Shown here piece after piece: positions 30,903-39,457 of a stretch of DNA of 64,000 nt; positions within the stretch are counted from its first letter, which is position 1, and every line of letters starts with the position of its first letter. Made by a program: the position numbers and the translations under genes. The DNA lies in NCBI RefSeq assembly GCF_003355155.1, contig NZ_CP031320.1, positions 1,660,369-1,724,368 of the forward strand, given 5' to 3'. Below the pieces are notes generated by a model. It was given only the letters and a program-made list of their open reading frames with translations. It was not told the origin of the DNA and ran no database searches. The stretch comes from Streptomyces armeniacus (lineage in GTDB: Bacteria > Actinomycetota > Actinomycetes > Streptomycetales > Streptomycetaceae).

Positions 30903-32216
30903 ATGGCGCTCTCCCGACGTACCCTCCTCGGCCTGGCCGCCGGCGTGCCGGCCTCCGCGGCCCTCGCAGCATGCGGCTCATCCGGCCCCGGCAAGGGCGG
31001 CGACGGCGCGGCCACGTACTGGCACCTGAGCGGCCAGCCTCAGGAAGGCGTCAGGACCGGTGCGGTGGAGCGGTTCAACGAGGCCAACCCCAATGGGCAG
31101 ATCGAGGTCACCACCTTCGAGAACGACGCCTACAAGACGAAGATCAAGACCGCCATCGGCGCCGGGAAAGCGCCCACCATCATCTGGGGGTGGGGCGGCG
31201 GAACGCTGCGCACCCACGTGGAGGCCGACCAGGTCGACGACCTCACCCCGTGGTTCGACGAGAACCCTGACATCAAGAACCGCCTCTTCCCGTCCTCGTT
31301 CGGCGCGGCGACCGTCAACGGCAGGATCTACGCGATGCCGTTCGAGAGCGTGGAGCCGGTCGTCCTGTTCTACAACAAGAGGGTCTTCGACGACGTCGGC
31401 GTGGAGCCGCCCCAGTCCTGGGACGACATCATGTCCCTGGTGCCCAAGTTCAAGGCGGAGGGCATAGCGCCGTTCTCGCTCGGCGGCCAGTCCCGGTGGA
31501 CGAACATGATGTGGCTGGAGTTCCTGTTCGACCGCATCGGCGGCCCCGAGGTGTTCCAGGCCGTCTTCGACGGCGAGAAGGGCGCCTGGTCCCACCCGGC
31601 GGCCATCGAGGCGCTGACCAAGGTGCAGGACCTGGTCAAGGCGGGCGGATTCATAAAGGGCTTCTCCTCGATCACCGCGGACTCCAACGCCGACCAGGCG
31701 CTGCTGTACACCGACAAGGCCGCGATGATGCTGCAAGGCTCCTGGTCGTACGGCATCCAGCAGTCCGAGGGCGGAGACTTCGTCTCCGGCGGCGGCCTCG
31801 GTTTCATGAACTTCCCACCCGTCGAAGGCGGCAAGGGCGATCCGGGCAACTCCGTCGGCAACCCCGCCCAGTACCTGTCCATCTCCTCGAAGGCCAGCGC
31901 CAAGCAGAAGAAGATAGCGAAGGACTTCTTCGCCACCGGCGTCCTCACGGACGACGAGGTGAAGGAGTGGATCGACACCGGGGCGGTGCCGATCCGGAAG
32001 GGCTCGGAGAAGCTGCTGGCCGAATCTGAGAGTTCCGAGTTCCTGGAGTTCGTCTACGGCATTGCCAGCAACGCGAAGACGTTCGGCCAGTCCTGGGACC
32101 AGGCGCTCAGCCCGACGGCCGCCGAGACGCTGCTGGACAACATCGCCAAGCTGTTCCAGCTGTCCATCTCGCCGCGGCAGTTCACCGACAATCTCAACAA
32201 GGTCATCGGCAAGTGA
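30903..32216 (+). CDS. bxlE: sugar ABC transporter substrate-binding protein, xylobiose type
   Basis: A 437-residue family 1 solute-binding lipoprotein. The N-terminus has a Tat-like RRTLLGL motif and a lipobox LAAC near residue 24. Family blocks include ATYWHLSGQPQEGVRTGAV, APTIIWGWGGGTLRTHVEADQV, FESVEPVVLFYNKRVFDDVG, and DKAAMMLQGSWSYG. The ATG at 30903 follows GGAGAAG. The arrangement with two permeases, a GH3 glycosidase and a divergent LacI regulator matches bxlEFGA of other streptomycetes, where BxlE binds xylobiose. The sugar is inferred from context. Confidence 0.88.
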   Translation: MALSRRTLLGLAAGVPASAALAACGSSGPGKGGDGAATYWHLSGQPQEGVRTGAVERFNEANPNGQIEVTTFENDAYKTKIKTAIGAGKAPTIIWGWGGGTLRTHVEADQVDDLTPWFDENPDIKNRLFPSSFGAATVNGRIYAMPFESVEPVVLFYNKRVFDDVGVEPPQSWDDIMSLVPKFKAEGIAPFSLGGQSRWTNMMWLEFLFDRIGGPEVFQAVFDGEKGAWSHPAAIEALTKVQDLVKAGGFIKGFSSITADSNADQALLYTDKAAMMLQGSWSYGIQQSEGGDFVSGGGLGFMNFPPVEGGKGDPGNSVGNPAQYLSISSKASAKQKKIAKDFFATGVLTDDEVKEWIDTGAVPIRKGSEKLLAESESSEFLEFVYGIASNAKTFGQSWDQALSPTAAETLLDNIAKLFQLSISPRQFTDNLNKVIGK

Positions 32217-33115
32217 GCGCACTCACGGGCTCCACAGGGCGCGAGGGCCGGCGCAGCATCCTGCCCTGGCTGGCCGTGCCGGCGCTGCTGTTCTTCGTCG
32301 GCTTCGCCCTGGTCCCGCTCGTCGGCGTCTTCGCGCTGAGCTTCACGACGTGGGACGGGATCGGCACCATCCACCCGTCCGGGCTGACCAGCTGGCGTGC
32401 GGTGCTCACCAACCCTGGGCTGCCGCACGCCCTCTGGGTGACGTTCCTGGTGATGGCCGTGTCCTGGGCGGTTCAGACACCGGCGAGCATTCTGCTCGGC
32501 ACGTTCCTGGCCGGCCGCCAGCGCTACCGGGCGGTGCTGAGCCTGATCTACTTCGTCCCGCTCCTGCTCAGCTCCGCGGCGATCGCGGTCGCGTACAGGG
32601 CGCTGCTGGACCCCAACTTCGGGCTGGGCGCCGGGCTGGGGTTCGAGTGGCTCAGCAAGGACTGGCTGGGGCGCCCCTGGCTCGCCTTCGGCGTCGTCGT
32701 CTTCGTCGTCTCCTGGCAGTTCGTCCCGTTCCACTCGCTGATCTACCAGGGCGGCGTCCAGCAGATCCCGCAGTCCCTGTACGAGGCCGCACAGCTGGAC
32801 GGCGCCGGGCAGATCCGCCAGTTCTTCAGCATCACGCTGCCCCAGCTCAAATACACCATCATCACCTCGTCGACGCTGATGGTGATCGGCTCGCTCACCT
32901 TCTTCGACCTCATCTTCGTCCTGACCGAGGGCGGCCCGGGAGACGCCACCCGGGTCCTCGCGCTGGACATGTACAAACGGGGCTTCCAGGCCGAGCTGAT
33001 GGGGCCGGCCAGCGCCATCGCGGTCATCCTCGTCCTGATGGGCCTCGCCATCGCCCTGCTGCTGCGCCGGCTCGGAGGCCGGGACGCCGGTGAGAGCCAG
33101 CTTGAGGGAGCCTGA
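32213..33115 (+). CDS. bxlF: sugar ABC transporter permease, MalF-like
   Basis: A 300-residue permease with six membrane segments. Conserved stretches are LPWLAVPALLFFVGFALVPLVGVFALSF, and the cytoplasmic EAA loop IPQSLYEAAQLDGAGQIRQFFSITLP. The start GTG at 32213 overlaps the previous stop (GTGA), so translation is coupled. It pairs with the following permease. As in most Streptomyces sugar importers no ATPase is encoded here; the shared MsiK ATPase elsewhere in the genome is the usual partner. Confidence 0.9.
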   Translation: MSALTGSTGREGRRSILPWLAVPALLFFVGFALVPLVGVFALSFTTWDGIGTIHPSGLTSWRAVLTNPGLPHALWVTFLVMAVSWAVQTPASILLGTFLAGRQRYRAVLSLIYFVPLLLSSAAIAVAYRALLDPNFGLGAGLGFEWLSKDWLGRPWLAFGVVVFVVSWQFVPFHSLIYQGGVQQIPQSLYEAAQLDGAGQIRQFFSITLPQLKYTIITSSTLMVIGSLTFFDLIFVLTEGGPGDATRVLALDMYKRGFQAELMGPASAIAVILVLMGLAIALLLRRLGGRDAGESQLEGA

Positions 33116-33116
33116 C

Positions 33117-34010
33117 ATGACCACCACGCTGACCAAGCCGCAACCGCAGAAGACCACCCCACGCGAGCGGGGGCACCGTCCCGGTGCGACCGCCCACCGG
33201 CGCAACTGGCTCGGCGGTCTGGCCGGATGGCTATGGCTCGCTGTCGTCGTCGTACCCCTCTACTGGATTCTCATCACCAGCCTCAAGGCCCGGAGCAACT
33301 ACTACGCGAGCAACCCGCTGGCGCCGCCGACCGACCCCACACTGGACAACTACGAGCTGGTCCTCGAGTCCGACTTCATCAGCTACTTCTGGAACAGCGT
33401 CGTGGTCACCGCCGGCGCGGTGGTGCCGGCGGTCGCGGTCTCCTTCATGGCCGCCTACGCCATCGTGCGCGGCTGGCGCATGCGGTTCCTGCGCGTGGTG
33501 AACGGCATGTTCCTCATGGGCCTCGCCATCCCGCTGCAGGCGACGGCCATCCCGGTCTATCTGATCATCATCAAGCTACAGCTGTACGACAGCCTGCTGG
33601 CGCTGATCCTGCCGTCGATCGCCTTCGCCATCCCGCTGTCCGTGCTGATACTCGCCAACTTCATCCGCGACGTGCCCAAGGAGCTGTTCGACTCGATGCG
33701 GGTGGACGGAGCCACCGAGTGGGGGACGTTGTGGCGTCTGGCGGCGCCGCTCACCCGGCCGGCCATCCTCACCGTGACCATCTTCAACGCGCTCACCATC
33801 TGGAACGGATTCCTGCTGCCGCTGATCCTCACCCAGAGCCCTTCCCAGCGGACTCTGCCGCTCGCCCTGTGGACCTTCCAGGGCGAGTACGGGGTCAACG
33901 TCCCCGCCCTCCTGGCCGCCGTCGTCCTCACCACCCTGCCCCTGATCATCCTGTACGCGTTCGGCCGCCGCCAGCTGCTGAGCGGTCTGACCGCCGGATT
34001 CAGCCGTTGA
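33117..34010 (+). CDS. bxlG: sugar ABC transporter permease, MalG-like
   Basis: A 297-residue permease. After a hydrophilic N-terminus it has WLWLAVVVVPLYWILITSL and the EAA loop KELFDSMRVDGATEWGTLWRLAAPLTRP. It ends with six membrane segments in the MalG pattern. The ATG at 33117 begins one base after the previous stop, with GGGAG ahead; an open frame from 33090 overlaps that gene and is rejected. It completes the heterodimeric channel. Confidence 0.9.
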   Translation: MTTTLTKPQPQKTTPRERGHRPGATAHRRNWLGGLAGWLWLAVVVVPLYWILITSLKARSNYYASNPLAPPTDPTLDNYELVLESDFISYFWNSVVVTAGAVVPAVAVSFMAAYAIVRGWRMRFLRVVNGMFLMGLAIPLQATAIPVYLIIIKLQLYDSLLALILPSIAFAIPLSVLILANFIRDVPKELFDSMRVDGATEWGTLWRLAAPLTRPAILTVTIFNALTIWNGFLLPLILTQSPSQRTLPLALWTFQGEYGVNVPALLAAVVLTTLPLIILYAFGRRQLLSGLTAGFSR

Positions 34011-34086
34011 CCGACGCCGACGCCCTGCTCGTCTACCTGTTCGCCCGCCGCGCCCTGGCCAAGGGGCTGACGGGCGTGGGAGGAAA

Positions 34087-36468
34087 GTGAACGCCAACGT
34101 GGCTGTAGACAACACCACCGGAATCTCCCTCTGGAACGACCCCGCCATTCCCGTCACCGCGAGAGTCGACGCCCTGATCGACGCGATGACCCTCGAGGAG
34201 AAGATCGCCCAGCTGTACGGAGTGTGGGTGGGCGCCTCCGATCAGGGCGGTGAAGTGGCCCCCCACCAGCACGACATGGAGGAGGCCGTCGATCTCGACG
34301 CGCTCCTGCCCAACGGACTGGGCCAGCTGACCCGGCCCTTCGGCACGGTCCCGGTCGACCCCGCTCTGGGCGCACTCTCCCTGGCCCGCACCCAGAGCCG
34401 TATCGCCGCCACGAACCGGTTCGGCATCCCCGCTCTCGCGCATGACGAGTGTCTGGCCGGCTTCGCCGCCTGGGGGGCGACGGCCTACCCCGTTCCGCTG
34501 TCCTGGGGCGCCACCTTCAATCCGGACACGGTGCGGCGCATGGCCGCAGCCATCGGCCGCGACATGCGTGCCGTCGGCGTCCACCAGGGACTCGCGCCCG
34601 TCCTGGATGTGGTGCGCGACGCCCGCTGGGGCCGGGTCGAGGAGACCATCGGCGAGGACCCGTACCTCGTCGGCACCATCGGGACGGCATACGTGCAGGG
34701 CCTTGAGTCCGCCGGGATCGTCGCCACCCTCAAGCACTTCGCCGGCTATTCGGCCTCTCGCGCCGGCCGTAACCTCGCTCCCTCCTCCCTGGGCCCGCGT
34801 GAACGCGCCGACGTTCTGCTGCCTCCCTTCGAGATGGCGATCCGTGAAGGCGGCGCCCGGTCGGTGATGAACGCCTACACCGACACCGACGGCATGCCCT
34901 CCGCGGCAGACGAGAATCTGCTCACCGGGCTGCTGCGCGACACGTGGGGCTTCGACGGCACCGTCGTCGCCGACTACTTCGCCATCGCCTTCCTGAAGAC
35001 GCTGCACGGCATCGCAGCCGACTGGGCCGGCGCCGCCGGCACGGCGCTGCGCGCCGGCATCGACGTCGAGCTGCCCAATGTCAAGACATACGGCGCGCCC
35101 TTGACCGAGGCCGTCGCCGACGGCCGCCTACCGGAGGCGTTGGTCGATCGCGCCCTGCGCCGGACACTCACCCAGAAGGCGATACTCGGCCTGCTCGACC
35201 CGGATTGGAGCCCTGTGCCGGCGGCGCTCGACGGGGCGGACCTGGACGACCCGGCCGCCCTGCGCGGCCGAATCGACCTGGACGGTCCGGAGAATCGCGC
35301 GCTGGCCCGTACGATCGCCGAGGAAGCGGTCGTGCTGCTGAGCAACGACGGCACCCTGCCGCTCGAGAGGCCGCGCCGCATCGCCCTGCTCGGTCCCAAC
35401 GCCGACGAGCCCATCGCCGTGCTCGGCTGCTACTCCTTCCCCCAGCACATTGGTGTCCGCCACCCCGGTACCCCACTCGGCATCGAGCTGCCCACGCTGC
35501 GCGACACTCTCGCCGCCGAGTTCCCTGACGCCGAGATCACGGTCGTCCGCGGCACCGGAATCGATGACGGAGATCTCTCCGGCATCCGCGAGGCCACCCG
35601 GGTGGCACGCGAGGCGGACATCGCCCTGGTCGTGCTCGGCGACCGAGCCGGACTCTTCGGGCGGGGCACCACCGGCGAGGGATGTGACGTCGCCTCGCTG
35701 GTGCTGCCCGGCGCGCAGCAGCAACTGCTCGACGCCCTGCTCGACCTGGAGACACCCGTGGTCACCATCCTGCTCGCGGGACGACCGTACGCTCTCGACC
35801 GCGCCGTGGAGGAGTCCGCTGCGATCGTGCAGTCCTTTTTCCCGGGTGAGGAGGGCACGCACGCGATCGCCGGGGTGCTCAGTGGCCGTACCAATCCCTC
35901 CGGACGTCTCCCGGTCAGCGTGCCGCGCGGGCCGGGCTCCCAGCCGGCCACGTACCTCGGAGCGCGGCTCGCTCACGTCAGCGAGGTGTCCACCATCGAC
36001 CCGACCCCCGTGTTCGCCTTCGGTCACGGTCTGTCCTACACGCGGTTCGACTGGACAGACCTGACCGTGGACGTCCAGGAGGCTCCGACGGACGGCGAGT
36101 TCACCCTCACCTTCACCGTCCGCAACACAGGCGAGCGGTCCGGAACCGAGGTCGTCCAGCTCTATCTGCACGACCCGGTTGCCTCCGTCGTCCAGCCGGT
36201 GCAGCGCCTGGTCGGCTACACCCGGGTCGATCTGAAGCCGGGCGAGGCCCGGCGCCTCCGTGTCACGGTCCCGGCCGACCTCGCCTCCTTCACCGGACGC
36301 GACGGTCGGCGCGTCGTCGAACCGGGCGAGCTGGAAGTGCGGTTGGCCGCCTCCAGCGCGGATCCGCGCCTGACGGCCAGGGTCACGTTGACCGGAGCCG
36401 AGCGCCATGTGGACCACACGCGGCGCTTGCACGCCACGATCGGGCAGGAGCCGGTTGCCCGGCCATGA
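34087..36468 (+). CDS. bxlA: glycoside hydrolase family 3 protein (beta-xylosidase/beta-glucosidase)
   Basis: A 793-residue GH3 enzyme with no signal peptide, so it acts in the cytoplasm on imported sugar. The N-terminal TIM barrel carries ALAHDECLAGF, RDARWGRVEETIGEDPYLVG, KHFAGYS, and the catalytic nucleophile Asp296 in VVADYF. The alpha/beta sandwich follows (VVLLSNDGTLPLE; VVTILLAGRPYAL), then a fibronectin-III-like C-terminal domain (GTEVVQLYLHDPVASVV). Start GTG at 34087 after AGGAAA, 76 nt past the last permease. In this operon setting it is expected to cleave xylo-oligosaccharides from the non-reducing end, as BxlA does. Confidence 0.9.
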   Translation: MNANVAVDNTTGISLWNDPAIPVTARVDALIDAMTLEEKIAQLYGVWVGASDQGGEVAPHQHDMEEAVDLDALLPNGLGQLTRPFGTVPVDPALGALSLARTQSRIAATNRFGIPALAHDECLAGFAAWGATAYPVPLSWGATFNPDTVRRMAAAIGRDMRAVGVHQGLAPVLDVVRDARWGRVEETIGEDPYLVGTIGTAYVQGLESAGIVATLKHFAGYSASRAGRNLAPSSLGPRERADVLLPPFEMAIREGGARSVMNAYTDTDGMPSAADENLLTGLLRDTWGFDGTVVADYFAIAFLKTLHGIAADWAGAAGTALRAGIDVELPNVKTYGAPLTEAVADGRLPEALVDRALRRTLTQKAILGLLDPDWSPVPAALDGADLDDPAALRGRIDLDGPENRALARTIAEEAVVLLSNDGTLPLERPRRIALLGPNADEPIAVLGCYSFPQHIGVRHPGTPLGIELPTLRDTLAAEFPDAEITVVRGTGIDDGDLSGIREATRVAREADIALVVLGDRAGLFGRGTTGEGCDVASLVLPGAQQQLLDALLDLETPVVTILLAGRPYALDRAVEESAAIVQSFFPGEEGTHAIAGVLSGRTNPSGRLPVSVPRGPGSQPATYLGARLAHVSEVSTIDPTPVFAFGHGLSYTRFDWTDLTVDVQEAPTDGEFTLTFTVRNTGERSGTEVVQLYLHDPVASVVQPVQRLVGYTRVDLKPGEARRLRVTVPADLASFTGRDGRRVVEPGELEVRLAASSADPRLTARVTLTGAERHVDHTRRLHATIGQEPVARP

Positions 36469-36590
36469 ACCAGGCGTGCGCAGCGCACGTCGCGGCAGCA
36501 GTTGGCGGCAGTGCGCAACTGCTGCGTACCGCGGGGGAAAGCGACCGGAACGGGTGGCGGATGAAAGGGGCACCGTTGACCGAGTGGGAG

Positions 36591-36614
36591 CGTGGGAGCA
36601 CGAGTGCTCCCACG
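36591..36614. terminator. hairpin between the xylobiose operon and tRNA-Pro
   Basis: Inverted repeat CGTGGGAGCA (36591-36600) and TGCTCCCACG (36605-36614), a 10-bp stem with a 4-nt CGAG loop. It lies 122 bp past the GH3 stop and 74 bp beyond the 3' end of the convergent tRNA gene, so it can end transcription from both sides. Confidence 0.5.
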
Positions 36615-36687
36615 GGGAGCGGACGCACGTACGGGGAAAGCCGCCCCAGCAAACGCTGAAGCGGCTTCCGACCTGCATTCTTCGCGG

Positions 36688-36761
<74 letters not shown>

Positions 36762-36872
36762 GTGCCCGTGCGACGCGGGGTTTCCCCCTCGTCGGCCGTG
36801 CACGAGAACAATACCGCACTCGTCGGCGTGCTCGCGCACCCCTTATGGCACTCCCGCGCAGGCCCGGGCGGT

Positions 36873-36908
36873 CGCGGGCCCGTGCGCGGGCCCGTGCGCG
36901 GGCTCACG
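36873..36908 (+). repeat. 12-bp tandem repeat, three units
   Basis: CGCGGGCCCGTG occurs at 36873-36884 and 36885-36896, with a third, two-mismatch copy (CGCGGGCTCACG) at 36897-36908. It lies in the gap between tRNA-Pro and the thiolase stop. The units are nearly self-complementary, so the DNA can form alternative hairpins. Confidence 0.6.
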
Positions 36909-36959
36909 CACGGGACGGTCACGCGGCGGGAGCGGGGTCCGTACGGGACGGGCCGGTGG

Positions 36960-38159
36960 TCAGCGTTCCAGGACCAGTGCCTGGCCCTGGCCCACGCCGA
37001 TGCAGAGCGCCGCCAGGCCCGTGCCCGAGCCCGCCGCCGCCAGCTGGTGGGCGACCGCGCCCGCGAGGCGGGCGCCCGAGGCGCCGAGGGGGTGGCCGAT
37101 GGCGATGGCGCCGCCGCGCGGGTTGACGACCGCCGGGTCCAGCTCGGGCCATTCGGCGAGGCAGCCGAGTGCCTGGGCCGCGAAGGCCTCGTTCAGTTCG
37201 ACCGTGCGCAGCCCGCCGAAGTCTCGGCCCGCCTTCGCCAGCGCGCGGCGGACCGCCTCGACCGGGCCGAGGCCGTAGAGCTGCGGTTCGATGCCGGTGG
37301 CCGCCGAGGCGCGGATACGGGCCAGGGGCTCGCGGCCCGTGGCGGCCAGGCCCTCCTCGTCGGTGAGCAGCAGGGCGGCGGCGCCGTCGTTGAGCGGCGA
37401 GGAGTTCCCCGCGGTGACCGTGCCGCTGCCGTCCTTGCGGAAGACCGGCTTGAGCCGTGCGAGGGCCTCGGGGGAGCTGCCGTCCCGTACGGTCTCGTCG
37501 CGGGGCAGGTCCACCCCTTCGTACGGCGCGACCTCGCCGTCGTACAGCCCTTCCTTCCAGGCCGCGACGGCCTTCTGGTGGCTGGCGGCGGCGAAGCGGT
37601 CCTGGTCCTCGCGGGTGATGCGGTGCTTGTCGGCGATGAGTTCGGCGCCCTCGCCGAGGCTGACCGTCCACTCGGGGCGCATGCGGTCGTTCACCATGCG
37701 CCAGCCCAGGGTGGTGGAGTACATCTCGGGGGCGCCCGCGGGGAAGGCGCGCTCCGGCTTGGGTACGACCCAGGGGGCGCGGCTCATCGACTCCACGCCG
37801 CCCGCGATCACCGCGCACGCGTCGCCGACGGCGACCGCGCGGGCGGCCTGGACGACGGCCTCGAGACCGGAGGCGCAGAGCCGGTTGACGGTGCTGCCGG
37901 GGACGCTGAGGGGCAGGCCGGAGAGGAGGACGGCCATCCGGCCGACGTTCCGGTTCTCCTCGCCGGCGCCGTTGGCGTTCCCGAACACGACGTCGCCGAC
38001 GCGGGCCGGGTCCAGCGCGGGCGTACGGTCCAGCAGGGCGCGTACGACATGCGCGGCCAGGTCGTCGGGGCGGACCTGGGCGAGGGCGCCCCCGTACTTG
38101 CCGACGGGAGTGCGGACGGAGTCGACGACATACACATCGCGGAGCCGGTCGTTGTTCAT
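36960..38159 (-). CDS. acetyl-CoA C-acetyltransferase (thiolase)
   Basis: A 399-residue thiolase of normal length. The acylated Cys is in NRLCASGLEAVVQAARA, the catalytic His in GGAIAIGHPLGASGAR, and the second Cys in CIGVGQG (usually CIGGGMG). The thiolase fold start VYVVDSVRTPVGKYGGAL is intact. The first Met (38159) is chosen as the start because it fits the family N-terminus; upstream sequence in the same frame is not conserved. It condenses or cleaves acyl-CoA with CoA, in fatty-acid or aromatic-acid oxidation. It is alone on its strand here. Confidence 0.93.
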   Translation of the reverse strand: MNNDRLRDVYVVDSVRTPVGKYGGALAQVRPDDLAAHVVRALLDRTPALDPARVGDVVFGNANGAGEENRNVGRMAVLLSGLPLSVPGSTVNRLCASGLEAVVQAARAVAVGDACAVIAGGVESMSRAPWVVPKPERAFPAGAPEMYSTTLGWRMVNDRMRPEWTVSLGEGAELIADKHRITREDQDRFAAASHQKAVAAWKEGLYDGEVAPYEGVDLPRDETVRDGSSPEALARLKPVFRKDGSGTVTAGNSSPLNDGAAALLLTDEEGLAATGREPLARIRASAATGIEPQLYGLGPVEAVRRALAKAGRDFGGLRTVELNEAFAAQALGCLAEWPELDPAVVNPRGGAIAIGHPLGASGARLAGAVAHQLAAAGSGTGLAALCIGVGQGQALVLER

Positions 38160-38265
38160 GGCACCGATCGTGGCACCGCCGGCATCCCGTGGCCAGACCT
38201 TACGGATCTCTGACGCGTGGGAGCGGCACGGCGCCACCGGGCGTTCACCGGCCTAGCGTGTGGCC

Positions 38266-39309
38266 ATGCGCGTACTGGTCACAGGAGGGGCGGGCTTCAT
38301 CGGCTCGCACATCGCAGCCGCTCTGCGGGCGGCCGGGCACGAGCCCGTGGTGTTCGACACGGCGGCACGGGAGCGGGGCCCGGAGGGCTCCGTGCCCGGC
38401 GACGTACGGGACGCCGCGGCCGTGGCCGGGGCGCTCGCGGGGGTGGACGCGGTCTGCCACCAGGCCGCGACCGTGGGCCTGAGCAGCCGCTTCGACGACG
38501 CCGCGGGCTATGTGAGCAACAACGACCTCGGCACCGCCGTCCTGCTGGAGCAGATGGCGGCGGCAGGGGTCGGCGCGCTGGTGCTCGCCGGTTCGATGGT
38601 GGTGTACGGCGAGGGCCGCTACGTCTGCCGGATCCACGGGGTGGTGCGGCCCGGGCAGCGGTCCGTGCCGGATCTGGACGCCGGCCGGTTCGAGCCGCCG
38701 TGCCCCCGCTGCGGGGCCGCGCTCGAACCGGGCCTGGTGTCCGAGGACGCGCCCGTCGACCCGCGCAACGTGTACGCGACCACCAAGCTCGCCCAGGAGC
38801 ATCTGGCGGCGGCCTGGGCGCGCGCCACCGGCGGGCGGGCGATCAGCCTGCGCTACCACAACGTCTACGGCGACGGGATGCCGCGCGACACCCCGTACGC
38901 CGGGGTCGCCTCCTTCTTCCGCTCCTCCCTCGAACGCGGCGAACCGCCGCAGGTGTACGAAGACGGGGCGCAGCGCCGCGACTTCGTGCACGTCACCGAC
39001 GTGGCGGCGGCGAACGTGGCCGCGCTGGAGGCGCTGGCACGCGGCGGGCGTACGGGCGGCGAGCTGCGCGCGTACAACACGGGCAGCGGCGAGCCGCACA
39101 CCATCCTGGACATGGCGAAGGCGCTGGCGGACGCGTACGGCGGGCCCGCTCCGGAGGTGACGGGCGGCTACCGGCTCGGGGACGTACGGCACATCACCGC
39201 GTCGTCGGAACGGCTGCGGACCGAGCTGGGCTGGGAGGCGCGGGTCGGCTTCGACGCCGGCATGAAGGGTTTCGCGCGGGCGCCGCTGCGGGCGGCGGGC
39301 ACACCGTAG
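38266..39309 (+). CDS. NAD-dependent epimerase/dehydratase, dTDP-L-rhamnose 4-epimerase-like
   Basis: A 347-residue extended SDR. The Rossmann motif VTGGAGFIGSH is at the N-terminus, the catalytic triad is in AGSMVVYGEGRY and VYATTKLAQEH (Tyr/Lys), and ISLRYHNVYGDGM follows. An insertion of about 30 residues before the YxxxK motif (from GVVRPGQRSVPDL to PPCPRCGAALEPG) carries a CxxC pair, a hallmark of the dTDP-L-rhamnose 4-epimerase-like group (with C628-type YVCRIHG ahead). ATG at 38266, with a GTG at 38260 as alternative. Substrate assignment is by similarity only. Confidence 0.82.
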   Translation: MRVLVTGGAGFIGSHIAAALRAAGHEPVVFDTAARERGPEGSVPGDVRDAAAVAGALAGVDAVCHQAATVGLSSRFDDAAGYVSNNDLGTAVLLEQMAAAGVGALVLAGSMVVYGEGRYVCRIHGVVRPGQRSVPDLDAGRFEPPCPRCGAALEPGLVSEDAPVDPRNVYATTKLAQEHLAAAWARATGGRAISLRYHNVYGDGMPRDTPYAGVASFFRSSLERGEPPQVYEDGAQRRDFVHVTDVAAANVAALEALARGGRTGGELRAYNTGSGEPHTILDMAKALADAYGGPAPEVTGGYRLGDVRHITASSERLRTELGWEARVGFDAGMKGFARAPLRAAGTP

Positions 39310-39457
39310 GGCGGCGCGGCAGCTCAGCGGAGGGGCAGCTCCGTACGGCGGATGCGGTGCGTACTCCAGATGGCACGGAGGGTTGACGCGTCACGCTCCC
39401 TCAGCCGCAATGGGAAGTCGACTGTGCGACGGCGCACGCGTCGAGAGGAGCGCCCCC

